Source of the DNA: Pegoplata infirma
Lineage: Eukaryota; Arthropoda; Insecta; Diptera; Anthomyiidae
NCBI GenBank assembly: GCA_963921195.1
Contig: OY992540.1
Span: 135,768,694-135,832,693, forward strand
Length of the DNA stretch: 64,000 nucleotides
Direction: 5' to 3'
Below, one piece after another: positions 35,019-45,797 of the stretch. Position 1 is the first letter of the stretch. Each line of letters starts with the position of its first letter. Both the position numbers and the translations under genes were made by a program. A model generated the notes under the pieces. The model ran no database searches and was not told the DNA's origin. It saw only the letters and a program-made list of their open reading frames with translations.

Positions 35019-35203
35019 CCTAGGTTGCAACTAGTGATAGCAAATGAAAGAGGAGGATCTCCACTTATTTTTTTATTTTTACATATCAGGAAAATGGAGA
35101 TAAGTTACGTCCTTTTAAAAATGTATCCTTTATTATCATTTAAAATTTTCAAACGACAAATGATCCTCCTCGTTTTATTTTCCATTACCAGTGTCATCCT
35201 AGG
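35019..35203. mobile_element. 185-bp MITE with CCTAGG ends
   Basis: CCTAGGTTGCAACTAGTGAT at the left and a segment ending in CATCCTAGG at the right form imperfect inverted ends, extending to GAGGAGGATC/GATCCTCCTC. An open frame across it (to about 35330) is incidental. Confidence 0.6.
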
Positions 35204-36710
35204 ACAAGTACAAATATTTAAAAAATATTTTAAAAATGTATCCAGTTTTACTCATTTGATCTCTACTTTCAGACGTATATCATCCGGTTCATGTTTAATA
35301 TTGGCTGTTGGACGGTGTAATATTATATAATTTTTTTTTTTTTTTTAATTTTATAAAACTATATATAATAATATATATAAACATTTTCTACTCGTAAACT
35401 ATTAAAAAGTTATTAAAAATTTTATAAAAATATTTAACTTTGGGTTATGCCGGTATAATGTTGTCTTTTTTAAAAAATTTTCTTGACTTTTTGTTGGGGT
35501 TTTGTACAAAAAATTTTAATTTTTGTAGAAAAATCCTACAAAAAGTAAAAAAGAAGATTAAAAAAGAGAATATTATTTATTTTTAATAAAATTAAGACAT
35601 TTAATTGGTCTTTTAATTATTTTTTATAGAAAAATCTTAAGTTCTGAAATTTTTTCAATATAATTTTTTATACAATAAAAAAAAAAGAAACCAAATTATT
35701 TATATTGAATTTTTTTATAAGATTTTTTTTTTTCTTATAATGCTTTTGTTAATTGTTTCTTGTTTTACCAAAAATTTTTCATTATTTTTTTTATAATAAA
35801 ACAAACAAAAAAAATATCATTTAATTTTTTTTTTTTTTTTTTTAATTGAGTTTAAAGTATTTTTTGTTAAATTATAGTAGTTACTTACATAAATATTTTT
35901 ACTACTATAATTTTGTATATTTTGTTTTTTTACAATTTCTTTAAAATTGTTTTTTTTTACTTGTGTTATAAAGATTTAATTTTAATTTCTTTTTTTTTAA
36001 CTATTTGTTTACTAGTTTTTAGATTGAAAATTATTAAAGAATTTTTTTTTACAAGGAAAACAAAAAATTTAAAAACACAAAAAACGAAAATATTAAAAAA
36101 ATGAATTTTAATATGTACATTTAATATACACATAACAAGAAGAAAAAAATATAAATTAAAAACGACATAATAGAAAAAGAAAAGTTTTAACAAATTAAAA
36201 AAAAAAAAAACATAATAGAAAAACATTAAAGAAAAGTAAAAAGTTTGTATATAATTTTTTTTATAATGCTAATAGATGTTGTTCAATTTACTAATATTTA
36301 CTTTATTAATAATTATTGTATATTTTAAACAGAATATATAAATTGCATAATATTAAAACAAAAATTAGGAATTAATTAAACGAAACTCCCAAGATTAAAA
36401 AAAAAATATATGTATGTATATTAAAGGGTGCTGGGGGTACGCAAGCTAAACATCACAATATTGCTGAAGGTTTTAGTTTACAACTTACTTTGAAATTATA
36501 TATATAATTTTTTATTCTTAAAAACTTTTCTAGTTTTTTTTTATTTTTAAATTTATTTTAAGGATGTTTGTTTCTATATACATCCCTCCTTGCAATATTG
36601 TGTATTATATTTTATAATTTTTTTTGGCGAGAACTAAAAATTTTATATTAAAAGAAAATATTTGTCATTTTGACTAGTGTTTTTGTGTTTTGTAAAAAAA
36701 ATATTAACAG
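35204..36710. other. AT-rich gene-free stretch
   Basis: Dominated by A and T runs. Open frames on both strands near 35913-36226 are low-complexity artefacts. No bounded repeat is seen. Confidence 0.5.
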
Positions 36711-36888
36711 TTGCTGTGTTTTTCAAAAAGTGGATTTATTTTCGGATTAATCTTATTTAGTTATGCCTTTATGATACTTGCTTTTTTCAAGTTACTTGTT
36801 GCTGCATTTATTAGTATGTAAAAATAATTTTTTGTAAACAAAATAAGATTAATCGGAAAATAAATCCACTTATTGAAAAACACAGCAA
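36711..36888. mobile_element. 178-bp foldback with TTGCTGTG ends
   Basis: TTGCTGTGTTTTTCAAAAAG followed by TGGATTTATTTTC pairs almost exactly with the complement ending in CACAGCAA. Arms are about 49 bp; the roughly 80-bp loop holds a Gly-poor, non-coding sequence. Confidence 0.75.
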
Positions 36889-36944
36889 ATATTTGATAAA
36901 AAAAATTTAATATACTATTTATACCCAAAAACTCATACTCAGGG

Positions 36945-37195
36945 TATTCACTTCAGAATTTTTTGACCCTTGCAACAGTGCAATATTGCAACATTTTTTT
37001 AAGAAAAAATTTTAAAAAAATTTTTATTTTTCTATTACCTTTTATATGATGCGTAGTTGCAAGAAAAGATTTGCAATTTACTTTAATATAAATACAATTG
37101 CTTTTATTCACAAAGAAACAAGCAAAAAAAGTTGCAATTTTGACATTGCGCAATTTTGCAAGTCTAAAATTTCTGACGTGAATTCCATTACTATT
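36945..37195. mobile_element. MITE copy of the GGGTATTCAC...GCAAC family
   Basis: Starts GGGTATTCACTTCAG and ends TTTCTGACGTGAATTCC. Shared with 38347-38660 over most of its length (GACCCTTGCAACAGTG, ATATGATGCGT, ATACAATTGCTT, GCAATTT, GCAAG). Only weak inverted ends remain. Confidence 0.7.
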
Positions 37196-37319
37196 TAAAC
37201 CATTAAGTGTTAAGCCTAAAACTTTATTTGAAATTTTGTCCCCTACCATAGAAAAAATTGTCGTACAATTTTTTTTGTTGTTGGAGATTATTTGTCATAT
37301 TCTCCACATAGTGAAAGAG

Positions 37320-37400
37320 GGCATATATAAGTTTCTCATTCCGTTTGTAACACATCTAAATATCAGGTTGGGGCCCTATAGAGTACCCAACAAAAATAAT
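37320..37400. repeat. fragment of the GTTTGTCATTCCG dispersed family
   Basis: GGGCATATATAAGTTTCTCA, TTCCGTTTGTAACACATC and ATATCAGG match the left ends at 56184 and elsewhere. Truncated on the right. Confidence 0.6.
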
Positions 37401-37477
37401 CAAGATTTTGATTCAAGAATGCACTTGTGTAAGCAAGAGAATTTTGTTGTTGTTTTTTTATGACATTCGCATACACA

Positions 37478-38135
37478 CCCAAGCAGAAATTGACGATGGT
37501 TCTAAAAAAAGCGTTCTGAAAGCATTGTAACACAAAAAAAGCATTCTCAAAACGCTATTTTCAAACGCTTTGCGAGCGTTTTTGAAAAGTGTTCTGAAAT
37601 CACAATTAACAAAAAAAAAAGCAATCTCAAAAGGTCTTTTTGGAGCGTTTTAAGAGTTCTTTAGATTTTTTTTTTTTGTTTGAAAAAAAATTTCTAAGTT
37701 CCAAAATTTTCTTTGAATAACAATTTTTTGTCTTTTTTTTTTTTTGTTTTTTAAGTAAAAAAAAAATCATCAAACATTTTTTTAGAATTTTTTTTTTTAA
37801 TTTTCTAAGTTTCAAAAATTTTTTTTGAAAAATTTTCTAAGTTTCTTGGAGTACAAAAATATTTTTTTCGGATTTCACTTTGTATATCAAACAAATTATT
37901 ATAACCGAACTAAAACAGAAATTCTTTACTTTGGGTTTTTAAAGTGCTTTGATGGATTTTAAAAAAACGTTCTCAAAGCGCTTTTTTACATCGCTTTTAA
38001 AACGCTTTAAACCTAGCGTAGATCGATGTTATCATTCGGATCATCTGAAGGCGCTTTGAAGTTGGTATACAGAACGCTCTTACAACCGTTCACAACGCTT
38101 AACAACGCTTTTGCGATTGTATTTTTCTGACTGGG
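37478..38135. mobile_element. 658-bp element with AAACGCTTT words
   Basis: CCCAAGCAGAAATTG at the left and TTTTTCTGACTGGG at the right are loosely inverted. Both subterminal parts are packed with AAAACGCT/AGCGTTTT words. The middle is poly-T/A rich. The layout matches that of other elements here: short inverted ends plus a repeated subterminal word. Confidence 0.55.
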
Positions 38136-38346
38136 CAGCTGCATACTGTATGCAGTAGTGAGTGTAAGGGAGAGAATTTGTTCACTTACTAACCTCATCA
38201 AAATCGTTTTTGCGCGTATTGACATACTTTTAGTGAATTCAAATCCGTTCGTGTGAAGAACTTTCAACTGACCGCGCAAAAGTTATGAAATTTTAATTAA
38301 AAAAAATTTCAATTATTATTAGAACTAAACAAAGTCGACGTTAGTT

Positions 38347-38660
38347 AATCAGGATATTCACATCAGACATTTTTGACCCTTGCAACAGTGCTATATTGCT
38401 ACTTAAAAAAAAATCAGGGTATAACCTTCAGATATTTTTGACCCTTGCAACAGACAATGTAGCAACTTAAAAAAAAAAATTAATAAAATTTTTATTTTTC
38501 TATTACTATTTTTCTTTATATGATGCGTCTTTGCAAGAATAAATTCGCAATTTATTTTAATAGTAATACAATTGCTTCTATTCAACAAGCAAATAATGTT
38601 GCAATTTTGAAATTGCGCAATTTCGCAAGACTAAAATTTCTGACGTCCATTAATGTTTCA
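38347..38660. mobile_element. second copy of the GGGTATTCAC...GCAAC family
   Basis: Direct-orientation relative of 36945-37195, with an internal duplication of its first about 65 bp (GACCCTTGCAACAG at about 38374 and about 38440). Ends TTTCTGACGTCC. Confidence 0.68.
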
Positions 38661-40229
38661 TACTAGCCCCAATAAAAATCAATTAAATTATGTCCATTAA
38701 GGTGGATAATATAATGAGATTTTCATGTTAAAATTTAGTTTTAAAAAGTTTTTCTTTTTAAGCTTGATATGCAATTTAAATTAAAGGTCATATTCGGTTT
38801 TGACCCTCAAATTAGTTAAAAGGCTTGTGCAATATGCACAAGTACTAGCAATTGTTATTTATAGAAATCATTTTCTATTAGCGGTTTAGGTGTGCCCAGG
38901 CGTTTTATCTGCAGACAACATTTGACACGTTTTCAGCGTAAAGTTAAATTAAGTCTTGATTTTTGTACACGATCCATAATACGCATTACAAGCCTTATTT
39001 TTCAAATAAAGCGATTTGTCATAGCTTTAAATTACAACCATACTCAGAAATATTTGTAAAACAATTAACATTTTTTAACAACACACAAACTTTTTTCTCC
39101 TAATTGTAATTGTAATTTACAATCGCAAATGTTAAAAATACATTTTGTAAAGTATTTTGACCACTTTTATAATTTTAGAAAAATTTAATGAAATCTTATT
39201 TAAAAATTTAGTGGTCCTAACCTTACCGAGAACTGGTAAAAATAACTAGTGTCCGTCCGCATACACCTTATTGGCCGAAGACAAATATTAGACCGGAACC
39301 CAAGCCGAATGTTTTTAAATTTTATTTTGATAAAAAAATATTTATGTTCTAAAAAGGAAGTAAAAAAGCTAAATTTAAATTTTATTTGAGCAAACAACTT
39401 TTTTACGTAATTTTTGACTTATTTTTTCTGAGTGTAAATTTTTATCGTGTGCCACATTTTTTTTGGCGAAAATTTTTATAGAGTGGCACATTTTTTGAGT
39501 GCAACTTTTTTTAGTGCCGAAAAACACTTTGTAAGTGTTTTTTGTAGCTTGCCAATGTGATTCAAAGCTTGTTAAGTCTGTTTTGCAGCACGTAGGTGCA
39601 AATTTTATATAATTATTCGGTATTAGGCCAAAAAAAGTCAATAGGACATCAACAAGTATTTTAATAGTTTAAAAAGACAAACTCTCTGTAGAGAAACCCA
39701 TATACATTCTAAACGCTAACCAGAATCATAAAGGTCGAGATACCGCACAATTTGTACGGAAAGTTTGAACGGATCAGCTGCTGGAAACATAGACGAAGAT
39801 AGTACCGAGCACGATGAATAATTAGAGAACGCATTAATAGAATACAACAATATTGCCGACACAACAAAAAGTCCAAAAGCATTTTTGTAGCTCTTGGTTT
39901 CTAAAACTGGCAAATACTCGAAAGCCCTCAGAGCTAGTTTTTTAGTTATTCAGTTTCTAAAATTCTCAAGGCCCTATTGGGCCCCTAAATTGTAGTACCT
40001 GAAAAACTAAGCAAGATATTGCTAAAGCTATGTGAATTTTTAAATTTTCGGAAGTGACAATTTTTTATATTCAATATTTGGACATGTCAGGGTCCACACA
40101 TGTGAAGAGGACCGGCGAAACTATGGTAATTCAAAGAACCAAAAATGCCCTCCATTTTGCTCTATATGGCTTAGTTTTCGAGATATAGCCATTTTAAGTT
40201 TAAACCAAAAAAAAAATTCACAACACGCT
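38661..40229. other. gene-free stretch
   Basis: Mixed AT-rich DNA. Around 39415-39560 are GAGTGTAAA/GAGTGCAAC words typical of small insect MITE ends, without a clear pair. Open frames near 39375-39913 show no protein signature. Confidence 0.4.
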
Positions 40230-40430
40230 GACGGAAATACGACATTTAATTTTGCTAATGCTTTGTTTTCATTAAGGCATTTATTTATGCCAATGAAATT
40301 TTTCTTAATTGGCATTAGTAATGCTATTAATTCCTTAACAGACATTGATTGAAATAATGCTAATGCTAAAAATGTCATTGGCATTAGTTTCAACATAATG
40401 CCAATGAAATTGTCAATTAATTAGTTCATT
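40230..40430. repeat. cluster of AATGCCAATGAAATT words
   Basis: ATGCCAATGAAATT, GGCATTAG and AATGCTAATGC recur in both orientations over 200 bp. It is probably the subterminal array of a small transposon whose ends I could not fix. Confidence 0.5.
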
Positions 40431-40570
40431 TATTTAAATAGTCCCATGTATGCTTTTATATCATGCGTAATACAATTGTTTGTTGTTTGTTTTTCATAAT
40501 AGAATCCCCCCTATACACACTTTAGTATTTTTCACTTGACAGATAATGTTCCTTTTGTCTTTTAAAACCA

Positions 40571-41037
40571 TTTTTTTACGATCTTTAAGGACTCATAGGG
40601 GGTAAATGAAGTCAAATAGAGACTTACAGTATAATAAACACTTGTGGCCCCAATTCTCCTTTACAATTCATCATTTAGCACATTTATAACCTGTTCCCAC
40701 TTACTGGTAAAAACGGTTTTTAAGAAAATATTTTTAGCAATTTCTTTATTCTATTACAGTATATTGACAGATTAAAAAAAATGTTGCTCAAAACTTTTAA
40801 ATCAATTTTTTTTTACGATCTTTAAGGACTCATAGGGGGTAAATTAAGTCAAATGGAGACTTCCAGTATAATAAACACTTGTGGCCCCAGCTTTCCTTTC
40901 ATCATTTAACACATTTATACCCTGTTCTCACTTACAGGTAAAAAACGGTTTTTAAGAAAATAGTTTTAGCAATTTCTTTATTCTATTACAGTATATTGAC
41001 AGATTAAAAAAAAATGTTGCTCAAAACTGGTTTTAGG
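40571..41037. repeat. 237-bp tandem duplication
   Basis: 40571-40807 and 40808-41037 are direct neighbours of about 90% identity (ACGATCTTTAAGGACTCATA at 40578 and 40815). Each copy includes most of a small element related to 286-390. The second copy is completed by that element's inverted end at 41056. Confidence 0.82.
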
Positions 41038-41056
41038 TGGAAGTGAGAACAGGGTA
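40918..41056. mobile_element. 139-bp MITE with TACCCTGTTCTCACTT ends
   Basis: Exact 16-bp inverted ends TACCCTGTTCTCACTT and AAGTGAGAACAGGGTA. Contains the 31-base core shared with 286-390. A copy lacking the right end is at 40687-40800. Confidence 0.78.
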
Positions 41057-44000
41057 TTTGTTTATCTCTTACCTGGACAAAAGCTCTTCGGCAAACATTG
41101 GCAGGTTGACAAAGGGTTAATAATTTGCTGATGGTCATAGATTTTTCTGACAAAAAATCTTTTCAGTTTAGTTAAAAAAAAAAAAAGTTACAAATGACGC
41201 CTCAAGACTCCTAAATATAATTTTTAAAAGCATTTTACAGAAAAAGAACATGTAAGAATCACACCTGACATCCCCAAAATATCTAATATGGTTGATTCTA
41301 AGATTACCAGCTAATAAGCTTTCCTTGTGTATTTAAAATTGGAAAAATAAAATATATTCCACTTTATTAAAGATTTTTAGATTCTTTGCAGTCACAAAAA
41401 TATTTTTTTTCCCAAAAATTGTTTCGTTTTTCAAAAAATTTCACTTTTTTCCAATTGGCGTAACAAAAAAAGTATTTTGTTAGTATTAAATAAAATTAGT
41501 GCAAAGTGGGACATAATAATATTTAATGATTTCTTTATTTTATTAATGTTTTAATTTTTTTTTATCAATTTACATTTTTATGAAATGATTATTTTTTCCT
41601 GAAGTTTTACATCATTCCCATGTATATTCTTAAATGCGTTAAAATTCAAATTTTCAAAACATAAATTATTTGCAAAGATTTCTCTTATTTTTATGTTTCA
41701 GGTTTTTCGCCAACAATATAAATAATATAAAATCTGTCACGTTTTGTCATTCGTAATGAGCTTTCCCGTTTACGATCGTCATTAGCCTGCGCTGTATTTA
41801 GTAATTTTGTACGTGGTTTTAAAATCTATTTTCAATATCAACTTTCGATTCATGCCAATTTTTTTAAACGTAAGTACTTAAATTGACATTTTAGAATTTT
41901 TGTACAAATTCCGTCATTTACCTGTCAAAAACATTGGTCTTTTGCCTGTCATAAGTATGGAAATGCAAACACAGCCACAAAAAAAAAAAAAAAAAATGAC
42001 ACAGCAACTACTAATATTTATGTATTGTGACCTCCTGAACTCGATTTCACCATCAGAATTTAATTCCATTGGGTTTTCTTGCTATCTTAAAAGGAAAGTC
42101 CTGGAAGTGACCATAACTGGGCCCGAATTACCGCATTCGTGAACGAATGAAATTTCGATACGTACAAGACTTTGGTACCTATTTAAAAATAAACGAATAA
42201 TAATTTCACTACATTTTACTTTTATTTGCTTTATGAGTACAAAGTATTTCATCCCTGATTAGGTAGAATTGGCGTCAACATTTTATCTTGGAAAATAAAA
42301 AACAGATTTCGATAGCAAAATTTCGATATCGAATGCCGTAATTCGGCCCCTGATTTCTTTGAAAACCTGAGGACATTTTCTCAAAGAACCACCATATAAA
42401 TTTACTTATTGAAACATTTAGCTTTAGATTTGTTTTTAAAAGATTTTTCAATTATTACGAATAAGAATAAGAAAGAGCAACGTGTCCCTTAGAAAATTTG
42501 ACAAAAAAAAGTGCAAACCAAATAAAAACGGGTGATAACTTCCCCCTCGCGATAAAGGTTTACAAATTGTAATGATTAAAAATATTATACCATTTTCTAT
42601 GTCCATATCTATGGGATCTTTGGTCGAAATTTTGATGTGTTTTACAAACGGAATGTCAAAGTGATTATACACCAATACTATGTGGCTATAAAAAAATAAA
42701 AATAAATGGGCAACATCTTCTGGTAATTTTCTCTATAATTTACTGATACTTTAGTTGATTTAGAACAAATTAAGGAATAATCATTAACAAAAACAACTTT
42801 AGGGCAGAATTATACAAAGTGAAGCAATGTTTATTGTCTGGAAATAATTTTTAAATAAATCTTTTTTGTTTGTTTATTTAATTCATTGAGTTCTATAAAA
42901 ACATTATTTTGATTTCCCATAATCCAACCCTTAATGGTATTTTTTTATATTTTTTTGTTTGAGTCAAAAGAGTGTTCACTCAATAATCGCTGAAATGACC
43001 AACCATTCAATTCTATATAAAGTAGATTAGTGTAGATTCCATCTTTAATAATGCAACTCTTAACAAATATTTTTCAAGCTACATGTATAATTTTTAGTTC
43101 TCGACAAAACCTAAAAAGTTTAGAAAACAATAAAATAATTATAAGTAAATATAGATTTTTTTTTGAATAAATCCTTTATTATGTTTCAGTTTGTATGTTT
43201 TTTTTCTGAATCTTTTTTATGGTTTCTTGATTTTTTTACTTTAAAGTAACAAACTTTACACTTCTTTTTTTGTTTAATGAAAATATGAACAAGATTGATT
43301 TTTTTTTTAATTTTTTTTTGTATATAGATTTTTGTTTAAACAAAATATTTTTGTTGTTTTAAACTATATAGTATATATTTTTTTTTTTGATTTTTTTAAC
43401 ATTTTCTTTTAAATAAATTTTAAATGTTAATTTTTTTGTTGATGATTTTTTTTACAAACTGATAAAAAAAATAACAAATTTTGAAAATTTGTTAAGAAAT
43501 TTTTTTTAAAAATTAACAATGAAATAATAGAAATAATAGCAAAAAAAAAAACAGAAAGGGTGTTATTAAATTAAAAAAAAAAAACAAATTATGGTTTTAA
43601 TTAGAAATAGACAAAAAAAAATAAATTATTTAAATAACATGTTTAAACAAAACGAAGAAAAAGATAAATTTCTAGTTTGAATAAGATTATTTGGTTTTAA
43701 AGTGTGTGTGTATATATATATAATAACAAGGCGTTTGGCTAATATTTAAGAACAGGAGTTTGTTTATTTAAAAGTTGATGTGGTTTTAAACGGCTTTTAA
43801 CGTTCCAAATGATTTTGATCGGATTATATTAACTCATTTTATCTTGTTTTTTTTTTCATATTTTTTTTTAACGAGAATTGTGTAAAGTTTTAATTAGAAT
43901 CTGTTTTTTTTTTTTTTAAGGTAATAATAACAAAACCACCATTAACCGTATTTACAACTAAAAAACGAAAATTTATCACCGAGCTTCTAACTTTTTTACA

Positions 44001-44747
44001 AGCAATTTTTAATAAGAGAAAGTAAGACTCTTTATGAAAGGCACTTGTTTTACAATTAAAATTATGAAAGAAGTGTCTTACATTGAGGGCCAAGCTTTTC
44101 CATTTGGAAAATTGATTTTTAAAAAAGTTCGCTGCTTGATGATAGCCACCCGTTTTATGATGAATACGGTCACATATGTTTAAAGGCATCAATTTAGACT
44201 AGCATTTTGAATAGATTTTAGTGATCAATATAAAAAAAAATTATTAGAAAATGAATAAGAAATTTAATTTATTATAATTGTTGATTAATTAAAGAAAGTT
44301 CTTTTATTCTATTCACTTGAATGAGAATTTATGCAAACAAGTGAATTTAATCAATCTTAAACACAGATATAATTGTAACATCTACGACTCACCCTGTTTT
44401 TTAAAGGTTAATTAATTGTAGCACTTGTTTTTCAAGCAAACTTTAGGGTGGGCTACTCATAAACAGCAGTAGCGCCATCTGTTGTGCTTTAAAACAAAGC
44501 GTCATTTATGTTTGACTGCATTTTTTTAAAGTATACAAATTTAAATAACTAAAAAAACACAGCAAAACATTAATATTTTCAAAAACAAAACTAATTGTTT
44601 ATGATCAGAAATTTGTTCATTCAAATAAATGAAATTATAAAAACTCATTTATTCATGTTTTGATAACAATAGGTTGAAAATTTTCTGCAGTTTTTTTTGG
44701 AAAAATAAGATTTTTTTTTAAAACCAAAATCTATTCAAAATAACTTA
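41057..44747. other. long gene-free stretch
   Basis: AT-rich non-coding DNA. A reverse fragment of the GTTTGTCATTCCG family lies at 42611-42672. Poly-A/T runs dominate 43140-43640. No exon of either host gene is evident. Confidence 0.45.
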
Positions 44748-45597
44748 TCCAGCAAAACCTAATATATGGTTGTGTCTTACCTAATGCAGTACCATGTAAT
44801 GGATTACCTAATGCAGTAACATGTAATGAATTACATAATGCGTTACAATGGCGTGTATTACGTAATACATCACAATATGATGTATTAAGTACTGACATTG
44901 ACATGTAATGGATTACGAAAGGTTTTACCATTTAATTTCTTACGTTATGCTTATGCGAAAAATACAAAAAATATATTTTCTCTACTGCTTACCATATGCA
45001 TTTTTTTTAGTTTATTATTACATTTGTAATAATATTAATAACATTATTTTGAATCTCATCCCATATAAAAATCAGTACTCTGTATAGGGTAAACCCAGTC
45101 GGCAAAAAAAAATTATCCCTGACATACTGCTGACTCTCCCTTTTTAAAATTGCTGACATCTTCATATAATTTTTTAAAATGTCCCCAAGACATGTCAGCA
45201 GTTGGTCAGCGGTTGTTTAAGGGAATTGTTGGTGGCCACTGATACTGGTGGGCACTGCTGACCAACTGCTGACATGTCATTGGGAACATTTGGAAAAATT
45301 GTACCAAGATGTCACCAATTTAATAAAGGGAGAGCCAGCAGAATGTCAGCGGTGATTTTATTATGCCAACTTGGATATAATACATTAATGTATTAACATT
45401 ATTTTATCGCATACGGGATAGGTGGTTTTTTATATGTCATAAGACTCAAAATAACGGGTGTGTATTATGTAATTCATGAAAAATAAAAAAAAAGAATGCA
45501 TCTGGTAAGCAATAGCGACAAAAAAAAATTGAATTTTTTTGGCTTTAATTGGATTATGCATTACGTTAGACATTACCATATGTAAGGTTTTACTGGG
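44748..45597. mobile_element. CCAGCAAAA-ended element D with TAATGCATTAC words
   Basis: Left end CCAGCAAAACCTAATATATG, right end ACATATGTAAGGTTTTACTGGG in pieces. The subterminal array at 44778-44930 repeats TACATGTAATGGATTAC and TAATGCAGTAAC; the right side has GGATTATGCATTACG. A 273-bp foldback (45098-45370) is inserted. It ends about 200 bp after the stop codon of the large gene, so it may overlap that gene's 3' UTR. Confidence 0.65.
45098..45370. mobile_element. 273-bp foldback inside element D
   Basis: Arms 45098-45210 and 45257-45370 pair with GTCGGCA/TGCCAAC at the ends and an exact GACATGTCAGCAGTTGGTCA stem next to the loop. The words CTGACAT and CAGCAGTTGG recur in both orientations. 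Confidence 0.8.
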
Positions 45598-45797
45598 ATA
45601 TTTCAATTAAATCATAAAAAACATTGAAGAGTTTTGTATATTTTTATGAAATAGAAATTTTGAAAATATTCTCACCATTTTTTTAAATTTTTTTGGGGGG
45701 ATTTTTTTTTGTTTTTTTCTTCTTAATGTGGGGTGTTTTTTTTGTTTGTTTTCATTATTTTTTTTTGGCGTTTCATTCAAATTACAGTTAGTATTTT

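Noticed and set aside
35025..35330. 101-aa frame
   Set aside because: It spans a CCTAGG-ended MITE and its flank, and shows no domain.
39375..40396. Several 65-91-codon frames on the - strand
   Set aside because: They overlap repeat words and change reading frame from one to the next. No protein signature is seen.
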